From: Symbiodinium natans
Lineage: Eukaryota; Sar; Dinophyceae; Suessiales; Symbiodiniaceae
Direction: 5' to 3'
Length of the DNA stretch: 64,000 nt
Assembly (NCBI GenBank): GCA_905221605.1
Contig: CAJNDS010000458.1
Coordinates: 298,001-362,000 of the forward strand
The translations under genes were made by a program, and so were the position numbers. This document shows, piece after piece, positions 43,201-46,755 of the stretch (positions are counted from its first letter, which is position 1; every line of letters starts with the position of its first letter). Below the pieces are notes generated by a model. That model saw nothing but the letters and a program-made list of their open reading frames with translations, did no database searches and was not told where the DNA came from.

Positions 43201-44238
43201 GGCGGGGGGGGGGGGGGGGTTGCAGGGCTGTATCTCGTTGCGTTGCCGTTGGGGTTTACGAAAATAGAGCACCCCTAAAATAGACAGACCACCATGTAGA
43301 ATTCGCTGAGAAAAAGGGACCCCCAAGAAGGTACTCCCCCCCCCCATTTCGGAAACCACCAACCGGTCCCTAAACTCTAAACTGTAAACCGTAAACCGTA
43401 AGGCCGAAGGCTGGCTCAAGGATGGGGTTTACTGGGAAACCTCTTAGGGGTACTTCCTTTGAAACCCTTCGGGGTCCGAATTTGATTCCCTTGACACCTG
43501 GAAGAAAAAAGAGCTGAGCTTCAACTTAGTGTCTGAGCGAGTACATCCCACACTTTTTTGGGATTACTATAACCCCCTATAGAACTGAAAGTGTACACTT
43601 TTGGGGCTTATGAACTCAGCAACTAAGTCCATGAGATGCCACCGTTGGCCGCAGCCATGTTTTGATGTCAGTTCGTCGGGTTTCCAGCCCCTTCTAATGA
43701 TCATTTCCCGGAGCGCTCTTCGCGCTATTCCTATCTTCAGCCCTATAAACCCCCAAAAACCTACAACCCTAATTCCTAAAGACGCAAAAGCCCCGAAAGC
43801 CCCAGGAACCCGAAGAACGCTCAGCACCTCCCCTAAAATCCCTAAGCCCCTCTACCTAGGTCCAGTCCACTCATCCAAGGGTAGTTTCATGGCCTCCCTT
43901 AAAGCCTGAAAGGATTCTGAAGTATGGGCCCTTGGGTTTTAAAGGGTATAGAAGGTGTATATAAGTTGTTCCCTGTTAGGGCCCCATACCCATGTGACTA
44001 CCCTAAGACTTAAGACCCTTAACCCTAAACCCTATAATCCCTATAAACCCTAAGCCCTCTTCGGCCACAAGAAGGATTCTCCCCTGTGGGGGGGGGGGAC
44101 GGGGGGCTAACCCTAAACCCTAAACCCTAAACCCTAAACCCTAAACCCGGTGGGGGGGTGGGGGGGCCCGAAGAGCTCAGTCAGGTGCGGGATCAGCTTC
44201 GTGAAGTTCACGGCTTCCAGGGCTCCACGCATCTTGGT
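14464..44238 (+). CDS. Ubiquitin-like + RCC1-like repeat protein, 26 chained exons
   Basis: Joining 26 small exons by AG acceptors and mostly GC donors gives about 453 codons without a stop, with phase preserved across every junction but one (E21, see there). The N-terminal ~72 residues (E1-E4) follow the ubiquitin-fold pattern: a beta strand MAVSIHVSLMSG, a helix around LRLAAQREL, then ELLTCNGRTL. About nine ~41-residue repeats follow, each with VVTWG, GGDSSAV, a DQL-x-NV-x-QI-like helix and AFAA-x-x-GDG, as in RCC1/UVR8/HERC-like beta-propeller families. RCC1 proteins act as chromatin-bound or cytosolic exchange factors or scaffolds, but this subfamily has no assigned function that I know. 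Introns range from 296 nt to 3.1 kb. The start at 14464 is the first ATG after a CTATCAG acceptor that could receive a spliced leader; exons at 13309 and 13730 would extend the frame upstream. The C-terminus is not defined. Confidence 0.8.
15871..15949. mobile_element. MITE family M6, copy a
   Basis: GAGTACACTTTT at the left and ACTGAAAGTGTTCATTGTTT near the right share order and spacing with 43539-43620, as do CTACTAGAACCCTAT and TATGAACTCAG. The terminal repeats are partly inverted (ACACTTTT and AAAGTGTTC). Confidence 0.5.
16064..16120 (+). CDS. RCC1-like gene, exon 2
   Basis: Nineteen codons, ASPKDSVSQLRLAAQRELK, form the helix of the ubiquitin-like domain. The acceptor is GGCAGAG and the donor GCGGGG. 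AGGCA occurs at both splice sites of the preceding intron. Confidence 0.75.
16334..16450 (+). mobile_element. MITE family M4, copy a
   Basis: TAGGATAAGGGGCACCCTTA at the left faces AAGGGTCCCCTTAATCCTAT and CCCCTA at the right. It is nearly identical along its ~117 bp to 54821-54937 and present in reverse at 26111-26201. It lies inside intron 2 of the RCC1-like gene, and a 101-codon frame across it is not a gene. Confidence 0.8.
16735..16815 (+). CDS. RCC1-like gene, exon 3
   Basis: Twenty-seven codons beginning VGISELLTCNGRTLRGTG and ending DLAGC give the central strands of the ubiquitin-like domain. The acceptor is GGAAAG and the donor GCAAGC. CCCTAAA copies precede it (16676-16708) and a TTTAGGG-based array follows. 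Confidence 0.75.
16828..17125 (+). repeat. Higher-order telomere-like array with CAGAG spacer
   Basis: A ~22-bp unit (TTTCAGAG, then TTTAGGG, then CTTAGGG or TTTAGGG) repeats about ten times. It is a compound repeat built from the heptamer, located at the 5' side of intron 3. Confidence 0.9.
17241..17395 (-). repeat. CCCTAAA/CCCTCAA array
   Basis: More than 18 heptamers at the 3' side of intron 3, facing the array at 16828-17125. Confidence 0.9.
17461..17484 (+). CDS. RCC1-like gene, exon 4 (24-nt microexon)
   Basis: TCC to GGG encodes SLTRVCLG, the expected last strand of the ubiquitin-like domain at exactly the expected length. The acceptor is AGGGAG and the donor GTTCAG, the only GT donor of this gene. 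CCCTAAA copies (17241-17395) precede it and TTTAGGG copies follow. Confidence 0.6.
18676..18801. mobile_element. MITE family M1, copy b
   Basis: The ends CTTGGAGGTTCATGGTACTT and the complement AAGTACCATGAACCTCCAAG bound 126 bp. Internal CTGTACTTAT and TACAGTTATAATTGGTTA also correspond to copy a (12494-12639). Confidence 0.85.
18805..18905. mobile_element. MITE family M10, copy c (internal duplication)
   Basis: GGGGCCGCCTTGTATATA occurs, then again as GGGGCCGCCTTACATATA 36 nt later, then TTTCAGAGAAG and AAGTGACC as in the right end of 19671-19770. It abuts M1 copy b. Confidence 0.45.
19530..19600 (-). pseudogene. Degenerate tRNA-like sequence
   Basis: Read on the minus strand, AGCCTAATGGATAAGGC is a good D-arm/A-box and AGTTCGAATCCC a good T-loop/B-box at the right spacing, resembling arginine-type tRNAs. 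The anticodon and T stems do not pair and the acceptor ends do not match, so it is not a functional tRNA. It may be the head of a tRNA-derived SINE or a decayed copy. Confidence 0.5.
19671..19770. mobile_element. MITE family M10, copy b
   Basis: GGTTCAGTTCTCTAAATTCT at the left is mirrored by TTTTAGAGAAGTGACC at the right, with GGGGCCGCCTTGCA inside. It lies in intron 4 of the RCC1-like gene. Confidence 0.6.
20167..20221 (+). CDS. RCC1-like gene, exon 5
   Basis: VQLTQSRRAASFALIRGD links the ubiquitin-like domain to the first repeat and ends in phase 1 at a GCGTCT donor. The acceptor is CTGAGAG. Confidence 0.75.
20838..21190. other. A/C-rich low-complexity island
   Basis: The + strand is strongly A/C-rich (AACCAACC-like) and every frame on both strands is open for long stretches because of composition. 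The Gln/Asn/Lys-rich and Trp/Phe-rich frames are mutual shadows, and I see no supported gene. Confidence 0.5.
21190..21840. other. Repeat-poor island with overlapping open frames
   Basis: No telomere-like repeats occur over 650 bp. Frames are open on both strands: on + 21421-21747 (108 codons, Lys/His-rich) and on - 21299-21778 (159 codons, Trp/Cys/Gly-rich). Neither carries a motif I can name. It may be a decayed retroelement or gene fragment in intron 5 of the RCC1-like gene. Confidence 0.4.
22345..22399 (+). CDS. RCC1-like gene, exon 6
   Basis: SVVTWGPGRFGGDSSAV followed by CA of a split Gln codon is a model RCC1-like blade segment. The acceptor is GCCCCAG and the donor GCGACT. CCCTAAA/CCCCAAA copies (22254-22326) precede it and TTTAGGG/TTTGGGG copies (22436-22615) follow. 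Confidence 0.85.
22436..22615 (+). repeat. TTTAGGG/TTTGGGG array
   Basis: A mixed array with many GGGGTTT variants at the 5' side of intron 6. CCCTAAA/CCCCAAA copies (22855-23060) face it before exon 7. Confidence 0.85.
23072..23144 (+). CDS. RCC1-like gene, exon 7
   Basis: The exon completes the split Gln and reads PVLQDVRKVVASTLAFAALR and then GDGE, the helix and AFAA core of a repeat. The acceptor is CTGGAG and the donor GCCGAG. Confidence 0.8.
23213..23846 (+). repeat. Left arm of 634-bp inverted repeat
   Basis: The arm starts ATCAAGGAGGTTTGTAAAAA and ends TTTCAAATTTATCACCGG, and it is the reverse complement of 24569-25202. I count about two mismatches over 634 bp, for example in the GAAAGAGG/GAAACAGG context. 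The arm contains one copy of the GGACTTGTATCC hairpin word and a G-rich tract at 23504-23532. Frames in it mirror those of the other arm and show no known domain. Confidence 0.95.
23847..24568 (+). repeat. Loop with array of CCGGATTTGTATCCGG hairpins
   Basis: The 722-bp spacer contains about nine copies of CGGATTTGTATCCG (starts near 23858, 23959, 24017, 24217, 24323, 24390, 24447 and 24509, plus a variant at 24115). Each forms a 5-6 bp stem with a TTGT loop, mostly followed by CCCCGTGGATGAGAAAAG. Spacing varies from 57 to 106 bp. Between them, words such as GCACGACTGTCATGTGCAAA also recur. Confidence 0.9.
24569..25202 (-). repeat. Right arm of 634-bp inverted repeat
   Basis: Complement of 23213-23846 at identical length. 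TTTAGGG in + orientation flanks both outer ends, so the flanks are not part of the palindrome. The whole structure lies in intron 7 of the RCC1-like gene. Confidence 0.95.
25871..25921 (+). CDS. RCC1-like gene, exon 8
   Basis: VVAWGHKDFGGVCDAVQ in phase 0 starts the second blade. The acceptor is TCGGTAG and the donor GCGCCC. CCAGG spans the donor here and the acceptor of exon 9. Confidence 0.8.
25973..26060. mobile_element. MITE family M3, copy b
   Basis: TAGCCCAGTGGTACCCTTTA at the left, TTGGTTCCCT and CAACCAACC inside, and GGGTTACTGGGTA at the right match 37080-37183. Confidence 0.7.
26111..26201 (-). mobile_element. MITE family M4, copy c (reverse, shortened)
   Basis: TAGGGGATAGGATTAGGGGG opens this copy, followed by ATATAGACCCTCTGAATAAG and ending in TTTATCCTA. 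It is the reverse orientation of copies a and b with an internal deletion. Confidence 0.7.
26405..26449 (+). CDS. RCC1-like gene, exon 9
   Basis: DQLRNVEQIAATRDE continues exactly after exon 8. The acceptor is CTGCCCAG and the donor GCCTGC. Confidence 0.8.
26979..27021 (+). CDS. RCC1-like gene, exon 10
   Basis: AFAAVRADGRVVTW plus one base of Gly completes blade 2 and opens blade 3. The acceptor is GCCGAG and the donor GCAGCT, which avoids the in-frame TAG just beyond. CCCTAAA copies lie at 26896-26935 and TTTAGGG copies at 27050-27070. Confidence 0.85.
27150..27246. repeat. CCCACGGG octamer array (left)
   Basis: About a dozen tandem CCCACGGG units (the frame across gives a Gly-Pro-Arg-Ala-His pattern). 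The same octamer forms an array at 29386-29455, on the other side of the duplicated block. Confidence 0.9.
27326..27736 (+). CDS. Unidentified ORF (136 codons)
   Basis: Open through repeat-poor sequence between the CCCACGGG array and the duplicated block, with several Cys and a RVWGDNRCCCGDY stretch. The C-terminal part overlaps sequence related to the duplicated block. No family is recognised. It lies in intron 10 of the RCC1-like gene, so an intronic relic is likely. Confidence 0.22.
   Translation: MLPVSSRSPPCRLPLSNCHKGRLTRHETTSHVNFAKTLLENASNPYPDLESVRVWGDNRCCCGDYSFEEGLSGSGMRAIGFRMKGLQFRLSIVRETLWDRYGVGCSMGSDACPHHGSYKQNCAVSQSARNCGFIRF
27834..29350 (+). repeat. Five diverged tandem copies of a 0.16-0.46 kb unit
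   Basis: Units begin with a CGCCTTGTCCTTA-type word at about 27840, 28298, 28622, 28947 and 29109. They share ACGCAAGCTTGACATGTTCC, GAGCTTGTAATAGT, CACATTCTTAGGAGTAGAGT, TTCAGGGTTAGGCTTTAGGA and GCGACTGCGGTGATTA. Copy 1 is longest, and copy 4 is cut short at 29099. A pyrimidine-rich AACCCCCGCAG resembling an acceptor is in copies 2-5. No ORF is conserved. Confidence 0.85.
29386..29455. repeat. CCCACGGG/CTCACGGG octamer array (right)
   Basis: Eight or nine units, the first ones CTCACGGG, bounding the tandemly duplicated block on its right. Confidence 0.9.
29787..29839 (+). CDS. RCC1-like gene, exon 11
   Basis: The split Gly codon is completed and NPDSGGDSSAVAESLRS follows. The acceptor is CCAAAAG and the donor GCTCCT. 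TTTAGGG copies (29875-29932) follow. Confidence 0.85.
29933..31215 (+). repeat. Left arm of ~1.3-kb inverted repeat
   Basis: The arm is homologous, in reverse complement, to about 31296-32592. Outer parts (29933-30163) are clearly diverged and inner parts are closer. It contains a trio of tandem units (see 30300-30720) and a TTTAGGG cluster (30818-30860) that is mirrored as CCCTAAA in the other arm. Boundaries are approximate. Confidence 0.9.
30300..30720 (+). repeat. Three ~160-bp tandem units inside the inverted-repeat arm
   Basis: Units start at 30300, 30461 and 30621 with TCAGTGAAA or CCGGTGAAA, then TTAAGTTCAACA-like, GTGTTG, TTTTTC or TTTTTTGCG, AACTTTTCGG, CCATGCGAAAT and GAAGAAAAG. 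The third is incomplete. The right arm carries them in reverse. Confidence 0.85.
31296..32592 (-). repeat. Right arm of ~1.3-kb inverted repeat
   Basis: The innermost pairing is around GGTTCAACACGGTGTTGAAC, itself a palindrome, and a loop of about 80 bp is left. A 10-23 bp segment (GGCTCGAGCCATCACATACC) is duplicated here near 31917 but single in the left arm. The structure lies in intron 11 of the RCC1-like gene. Confidence 0.9.
32948..32974 (+). CDS. RCC1-like gene, exon 12 (27-nt microexon)
   Basis: VTQISAASE exactly fills the gap between exon 11 and exon 13 in the repeat register. The acceptor is GTTCCAG and the donor GCCTGA. AGGCCT occurs at both splice sites of the following intron. 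Confidence 0.65.
33282..33357 (-). repeat. CCCTAAA array upstream of exon 13
   Basis: About ten tandem copies ending 52 nt before exon 13. Confidence 0.95.
33410..33442 (+). CDS. RCC1-like gene, exon 13
   Basis: Eleven codons, AFAAITAGGRV, with acceptor TTTCTCCAG and donor GCCGCC. A perfect CCCTAAA array (33282-33357) lies upstream. Confidence 0.75.
33585..34440 (+). repeat. Minisatellite, 14 units of 51-57 bp
   Basis: TTCGTCGGCAAATGG occurs 14 times (from 33585, 33642, 33697 and so on to 34410), each followed by a T run, CCACCCGG, a G run and CCCTAAACCCTGACCC. The unit therefore embeds a telomere-like motif. A 125-bp non-unit insert sits at about 33890-34015. The 241-codon minus-strand frame across it is a repeat artefact. 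It lies in intron 13. Confidence 0.95.
34490..34855. repeat. Dispersed ~120-bp repeat next to the minisatellite
   Basis: CCCCAAATGAGGGGGACCCC, then AGGATCGGCC, then TTTTTTAGTA-CTGAAATCGA, then GATTTTTGACCAAAACCG occurs at 34727-34850 and again at about 33893-34008, with a diverged form at 34507-34620. Confidence 0.8.
35105..35303 (-). repeat. CCCTAAA array
   Basis: About 28 copies including a few CCCCTAA variants, one of the longest arrays, in the 3' half of intron 13. Confidence 0.95.
35421..35527. mobile_element. MITE family M2, copy b
   Basis: AGAAGGTCCATTTGTAGTAG and TATTATGGAAT at the left are mirrored by CAGTACTACAAATGGAACCT and CT at the right. GGTACCCC is inside. It is inserted between two CCCTAAA arrays. 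Confidence 0.75.
35528..35692 (-). repeat. CCCTAAA array upstream of exon 14
   Basis: About 22 copies ending 18 nt before the exon 14 acceptor. Confidence 0.95.
35710..35757 (+). CDS. RCC1-like gene, exon 14
   Basis: VTWGRAEWGGNSSAVQ in phase 0, acceptor GATTCCAG, GA donor (GACTTC). It is preceded by a ~165-bp CCCTAAA array and followed by TTTAGGG copies (35776-35815). Confidence 0.85.
36099..36129 (+). CDS. RCC1-like gene, exon 15
   Basis: EHLSDVVAIA plus one base of Gly, acceptor GCGCCAG, donor GCCTTT. The 341-nt intron before it has facing TTTAGGG and CCCTAAA arrays. Confidence 0.75.
36783..36908 (-). repeat. CCCTAAA array upstream of exon 16
   Basis: About 17 copies with two variants, ending ten nt before the exon. 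Confidence 0.95.
36918..36979 (+). CDS. RCC1-like gene, exon 16
   Basis: The split Gly is followed by SSRAFAALRGDGRIVAWGDP. The acceptor is CTGCCAG and the donor GCAGCT. A CCCTAAA array (36783-36908) ends ten nt upstream and TTTAGGG copies (37018-37060) follow. Confidence 0.85.
37080..37183. mobile_element. MITE family M3, copy c
   Basis: TAGCCCAGTGGTACCCTTTA at the left and GGTTACAGGGCTA at the right, with GGGTTCCCTTATAAAGTAGC inside. It is the closest relative of copy b. Confidence 0.7.
37590..37624 (+). CDS. RCC1-like gene, exon 17
   Basis: EFGGDLTIAAK plus AG of a split Arg codon. The acceptor is CTCCTTGCAG and the donor GCAGCA. The Ser-Ser-Ala-Val motif has diverged to LTIAA, but the register is kept. 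Confidence 0.7.
38245..38309 (+). CDS. RCC1-like gene, exon 18
   Basis: The split Arg is completed and LTSVRRLVASNGAFAAL follows, ending LTCR plus G. The acceptor is CAAGAAG and the donor GCCGGG. CCCTAAA copies end at 38238 and TTTAGGG copies start at 38334. Confidence 0.75.
38501..38616. mobile_element. MITE family M2, copy c
   Basis: GGGTCCATTTGTAGTAACTA and TTATGGAATTCGGTACCCC at the left mirror ATTTCCATAATCGTACTACA and AAAGGACCCTCT at the right. The words TTGGAGGTT just outside resemble the M1 ends. Confidence 0.75.
39371..39435 (+). CDS. RCC1-like gene, exon 19
   Basis: The split Gly is followed by VTTWGDPQWGGDCSAAAADL and E. The acceptor is CCTCGCAG and the donor GCCTTG. A CCCTAAA array (39243-39350) precedes it and TTTAGGG copies follow at 39465. 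Confidence 0.8.
39836..39895 (+). CDS. RCC1-like gene, exon 20
   Basis: EVESIAASDAAFAALRTDGT in phase 0, acceptor GCTCAG, donor GCCGCT. The preceding 400-nt intron has TTTAGGG copies at its start and CCCTAAA copies (39725-39792) towards its end. Confidence 0.8.
40381..40437 (+). CDS. RCC1-like gene, exon 21
   Basis: VVTWGHRGRGGDCGSLRQH in phase 0 after CCTCCAAG. The donor is uncertain: a GA donor at 40441 adds one Gly, while ending at 40437 best fits the repeat length but has no GC/GA/GT donor. Unusually, a CCCTAAA array (40470-40589) follows this exon. Confidence 0.75.
40470..40589 (-). repeat. CCCTAAA array
   Basis: About 17 perfect copies directly downstream of exon 21, an exception to the usual polarity. 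Confidence 0.95.
40872..40985 (-). repeat. CCCTAAA array upstream of exon 22
   Basis: About 16 copies ending 20 nt before exon 22. Confidence 0.95.
41005..41070 (+). CDS. RCC1-like gene, exon 22
   Basis: LHDVRQIVGSSKAFAALRGD followed by GE. The acceptor is GTCCCAG and the donor GCGGTT. A long CCCTAAA array (40872-40985) lies just upstream and a long TTTAGGG array (41075-41360) just downstream, a model example of the polarity rule. Confidence 0.85.
41075..41360 (+). repeat. TTTAGGG array downstream of exon 22
   Basis: About 40 heptamers with TTTGGGG, TTTCGGG and CTTAGGG variants, starting five nt after the exon. Confidence 0.95.
42008..42070 (+). CDS. RCC1-like gene, exon 23
   Basis: VVCWGRIDTELDAAIQCRDV followed by Q. 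The acceptor is CGGCGAG and the donor is GA (GAATAC). The Gly-Gly-Asp motif is degenerate. Upstream repeats are TTTAGGG here, an exception to the polarity rule. Confidence 0.7.
42110..42335 (+). repeat. TTGAGGGG octamer array
   Basis: About 27 copies of TTGAGGGG with TTGACGGG variants. It is a distinct 8-bp family at the 5' side of intron 23. The Pro-Ser-Thr minus-strand frame across it is an artefact. Confidence 0.95.
42564..42623 (+). CDS. RCC1-like gene, exon 24
   Basis: VQQLAASNRAFAAICGDGSL in phase 0, acceptor CCTCTAG, donor GCGACT. CCCTAAA/CCCTAGA copies (42497-42540) precede it and TTTAGGG copies (42682-42735) follow. Confidence 0.85.
42682..42735 (+). repeat. TTTAGGG array downstream of exon 24
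   Basis: Seven perfect copies. Together with CCCTAAACCCGAAACCCTAA at about 42855-42885 they form the facing repeats of the 296-nt intron 24. Confidence 0.9.
42920..42961 (+). CDS. RCC1-like gene, exon 25
   Basis: VTWGAPEYGGDSSK in phase 0, acceptor AACTAGAG, donor GCCCGA, with TTTAGGG starting six nt into the intron. The preceding intron is 296 nt, the shortest of the gene. Confidence 0.85.
43539..43620. mobile_element. MITE family M6, copy b
   Basis: GAGTACATCCCACACTTTTT, GAACTGAAAGTGTACACTTT and GGGGCTTATGAACTCAG correspond in order to 15871-15949. Confidence 0.5.
43915..43998. mobile_element. MITE family M5, copy c
   Basis: TTCTGAAGTATGGGCCCTTG at the left, TATAGAAGGTGTATATAA inside and AGGGCCCCATACCCATG at the right. 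Confidence 0.6.
44185..44238 (+). CDS. RCC1-like gene, exon 26 (last recognisable)
   Basis: VRDQLREVHGFQGSTHLG continues the repeat helix. The AFAA core that should follow is not found downstream, so the repeats end here or the next exon has diverged. The acceptor is CAGTCAG and the donor probably GCTGTT. Confidence 0.65.
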
Positions 44239-44379
44239 GCTGTTAGAGTTTAGGGTTTAGGGTTTAGGGTTTAGGGTTTAGGGTTTAGGGTTTAGGTTTG
44301 GGGTTTAGGGTTTAGGGTTAGAGCTTAGTTTATATTTCTTTCTTGGTGGGGGTTAGGGTTACAAGTCGTTTATTATGTA

Positions 44380-44518
44380 TTATTATTATTCTTATTATTA
44401 TTTTCATTATTATTATTAGATTCCAATTATTTTGTTATTGTTGTTGTTGTTGTGTTTTTTTTTTTGGGGGGGGGGGGGGGGCGGGGTGTGGGGGGGGGGG
44501 GGGGTGGGGGGGGGGGGG
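44380..44518. repeat. (ATT)n, T run and G-rich tract
   Basis: TATTATTATT repeats give way to GTTGTTGTTG, then a T run, then a ~55-nt strand of almost only G. This is simple sequence only. Confidence 0.9.
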
Positions 44519-44916
44519 CTGTGTTATTGGGGTTTAGGATTTTGTTCTTTTGGGGGTGGGGGGTTAGGGTTACTAGGGTTCTGGTTGTTTTAGGGGGGGT
44601 CAAGGAAGGTCGGGGGATTTGGGGCATTTGGGGTTTGGCATTTTGGACATCCATGCCCTTGATGGCTCATGGGAGTAGGGTTTAGGGTTTAGGGTTCAGT
44701 GTCAGGGTCCCTATAATCAGCCCTAAATCGTAGACTCTAAGCCCGGAAAGCCCAAGACACCCTAAACCCTAAACGCCCAACATCGGGTTATTGAACAAAA
44801 AGCAAACAACCTCTCATTCAACCCTGCAAAGCCCTAACTTCTCATAAACCCTAAACCCTAAACCCTAAACCCTAAACCCTATAATCCCTAAGCCAATTCA
44901 TGCTCTCTGAGCCCAG

Positions 44917-45001
44917 GAAGAGAAGACGGCCCTCCGACGAGTGGGCGCCGCCCTTTGCCCGGAAGTTCCTCCGGGCAGAGCCGGGTCACAGCAGAAAAGC
45001 C
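44917..45001 (+). CDS. Exon-like island after the RCC1 repeats
   Basis: The acceptor GAGCCCAG is followed by 85 nt and a GTCTTT donor, with CCCTAAA copies upstream (44845-44885). All three frames are open: one is very basic (KRRRPSDEWAPPFARKFLRA), one continues from exon 26 in phase 0. It may be the C-terminal part of the RCC1-like gene or a separate gene. Confidence 0.45.
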
Positions 45002-45199
45002 GTCTTTGGCTTGGGGGTTTGGGGTTGGCAGTTTGGGGTTTCGGGCTTGGGGCTTAGGGCTTAGGGTTTAGGACCCTACACCCTAAACCCTAAACCCCTA
45101 AACCCTAAACCCTAAACCCTAAAACCTAAACCCTAAACCCTAAACCCTAAAGCCTAAACCCTAAACCCTAAACCCAAACACAGAATCTCCGGCTGCGAG

Positions 45200-45247
45200 G
45201 ATGTGAAAGGAAATGTCATGGAGGTGCATCCCCGGGGGAGCTTGTGG
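45200..45247 (+). CDS. Exon-like island
   Basis: After GGCTGCGAG (or CACAG 16 nt earlier) the frame reads DVKGNVMEVHPRGSLW up to GGTTTAGG. CCCTAAA copies (45063-45175) precede it and TTTAGGG copies follow, the expected polarity. A GC donor at 45240 would shorten it. Product unknown. Confidence 0.4.
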
Positions 45248-45864
45248 GGTTTAGGGTTTAGGGTGTAGGGTTTAGGGTTTATTGTTGGTGGTTTAGGGTT
45301 TGTGGGGTTTACTTACTACTTGGGTCGGGAGAACTACTGATAGTATTCCCTTAGGATCCCTTTCTAATCATACTAGAATCATCCCCAAAACCCCCTATTC
45401 TAATGACTAAGGCCCCTCCAAAAACTGCCCTGGTAAAGTTCGGGTTTGAGCTAGCCAGCCGGGCTTCGGGGCTGAGGATTTGAAGGGTTTGGGCCGTTCC
45501 TACGGTGTCTTTAGGGTTTTGGGTTTAGGGTTTAGGCCTTAAGGTTTAGGGTTTGGGGTTTATCAAACGAAGCCGTAGAGCAGGAGCCGAAAGAAATTGC
45601 CGGAATATCAGCACCCTCGGTAGTAGCGGAGGCCTCCAAGTAAGTAAGTACTGAAACCCTAGAATTCTCCAAATCTCTGATCCTTATAATTGCGGGGAGT
45701 AAGTGTTGTAGGTCAGACGTCGCCCAGGGAAGCCCTAGACCCTGCACCCTAAACCTTATACCCTCAACCCGAAACCCTAAACCCTAAACCCCAAACCCTA
45801 AACCCTAAACCCTGAACCCATGACATGGAGGCTGAGGGGTTCAGGGTTTCGGGTTGCCCGCCAG

Positions 45865-45917
45865 GCCCCGGGTTCGCCAACGGCCGACAATCGTCGAGGC
45901 TCAGCCTCGGATTTATT
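45865..45917 (+). CDS. Exon-like island
   Basis: The acceptor TGCCCGCCAG is followed by APGSPTADNRRGSASDL and a GTTTCG donor. CCCTAAA copies (45770-45815) lie upstream and TTTAGGG copies from 45923 downstream. Ser/Ala-rich, probably disordered, unidentified. Confidence 0.4.
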
Positions 45918-46716
45918 GTTTCGGGTTTAGGGTTAGGGGTTTAGGGTTTAGGGTTTAGGGTTTAGGTTTAGGGTTAGGGGTGTAGAGTTTAGGGTTTAGG
46001 GTTAGGGGTTTAGGGTTTCGCCTGTAGGGTTTAGGGTTAGCGGTTTAGGCTCAGGGTTTGGGGCTTAGGGTTTGGGGTTTAGGGCTGAGGGTGCAGGATG
46101 TAGGGTTGAGGGTCGAGGGATTTGGGTTCAGGATGGAGAGTTCAGGCTTTAGGGTTAAGAGGTTTAGGAGAACCCTAAACCCTAAACCCTAAACCCTAAA
46201 CCGTGGGGTTGGCCAGCATCTCCAGGTTAGGGTTTCGGGGTTTGGGGCTGCTTAGGCCTGGGGAAGGAAGAAGGTTGAAGCAGGCGGTGGCTAGAACGAC
46301 CAGATCTGGACCTTCCTGCCGTTGGCTTGCTGGTTCTTTTAGTAGGGAGATGAGGGAAGGAGGGGCCCGGTATCCCGGGTTTAGGGTTTAGGGCTTAGGG
46401 CTTAGGGTGTAGGGTTTAGGGTTTAGGGTTTAGACCCTCAAGCCTAATCCTATACCCTAAACCCCAAACGTTTGGGGTTTAGGGCACTTCACAAGATGAC
46501 GTACTGCTTAGCATAGGATGTTTAAACCCTAGGCTCTTCAGCCCAAGAGCATTCAAGCAACCCTAAACCCCAAACCCGTTAAAGCCGCAAAAGCAGTGCA
46601 ACCCTTAGACCCTCAACCCTAAACCCTAAACCCTAAACCCTAAAGCCCTCAAAACACTTTGAACCCTCATATTTCTTAGACATCCCTTCAACCTTTGAGC
46701 CCGACACTGAATTCAG

Positions 46717-46755
46717 GCTCTGGGTTTCGGAGGCGCGGGATGGGAGCCGCACCTC
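46717..46755 (+). CDS. Possible short exon
   Basis: The acceptor TGAATTCAG is followed by ALGFGGAG and then Trp-rich sequence to a GGTTTAGG boundary, with CCCTAAA copies at 46615-46643 and TTTAGGG copies from 46757. The support is mainly positional. Confidence 0.3.

Noticed and set aside
44452-44685. Gly-rich protein across the G tract
   Set aside because: It is purely the translation of a homopolymer tract.
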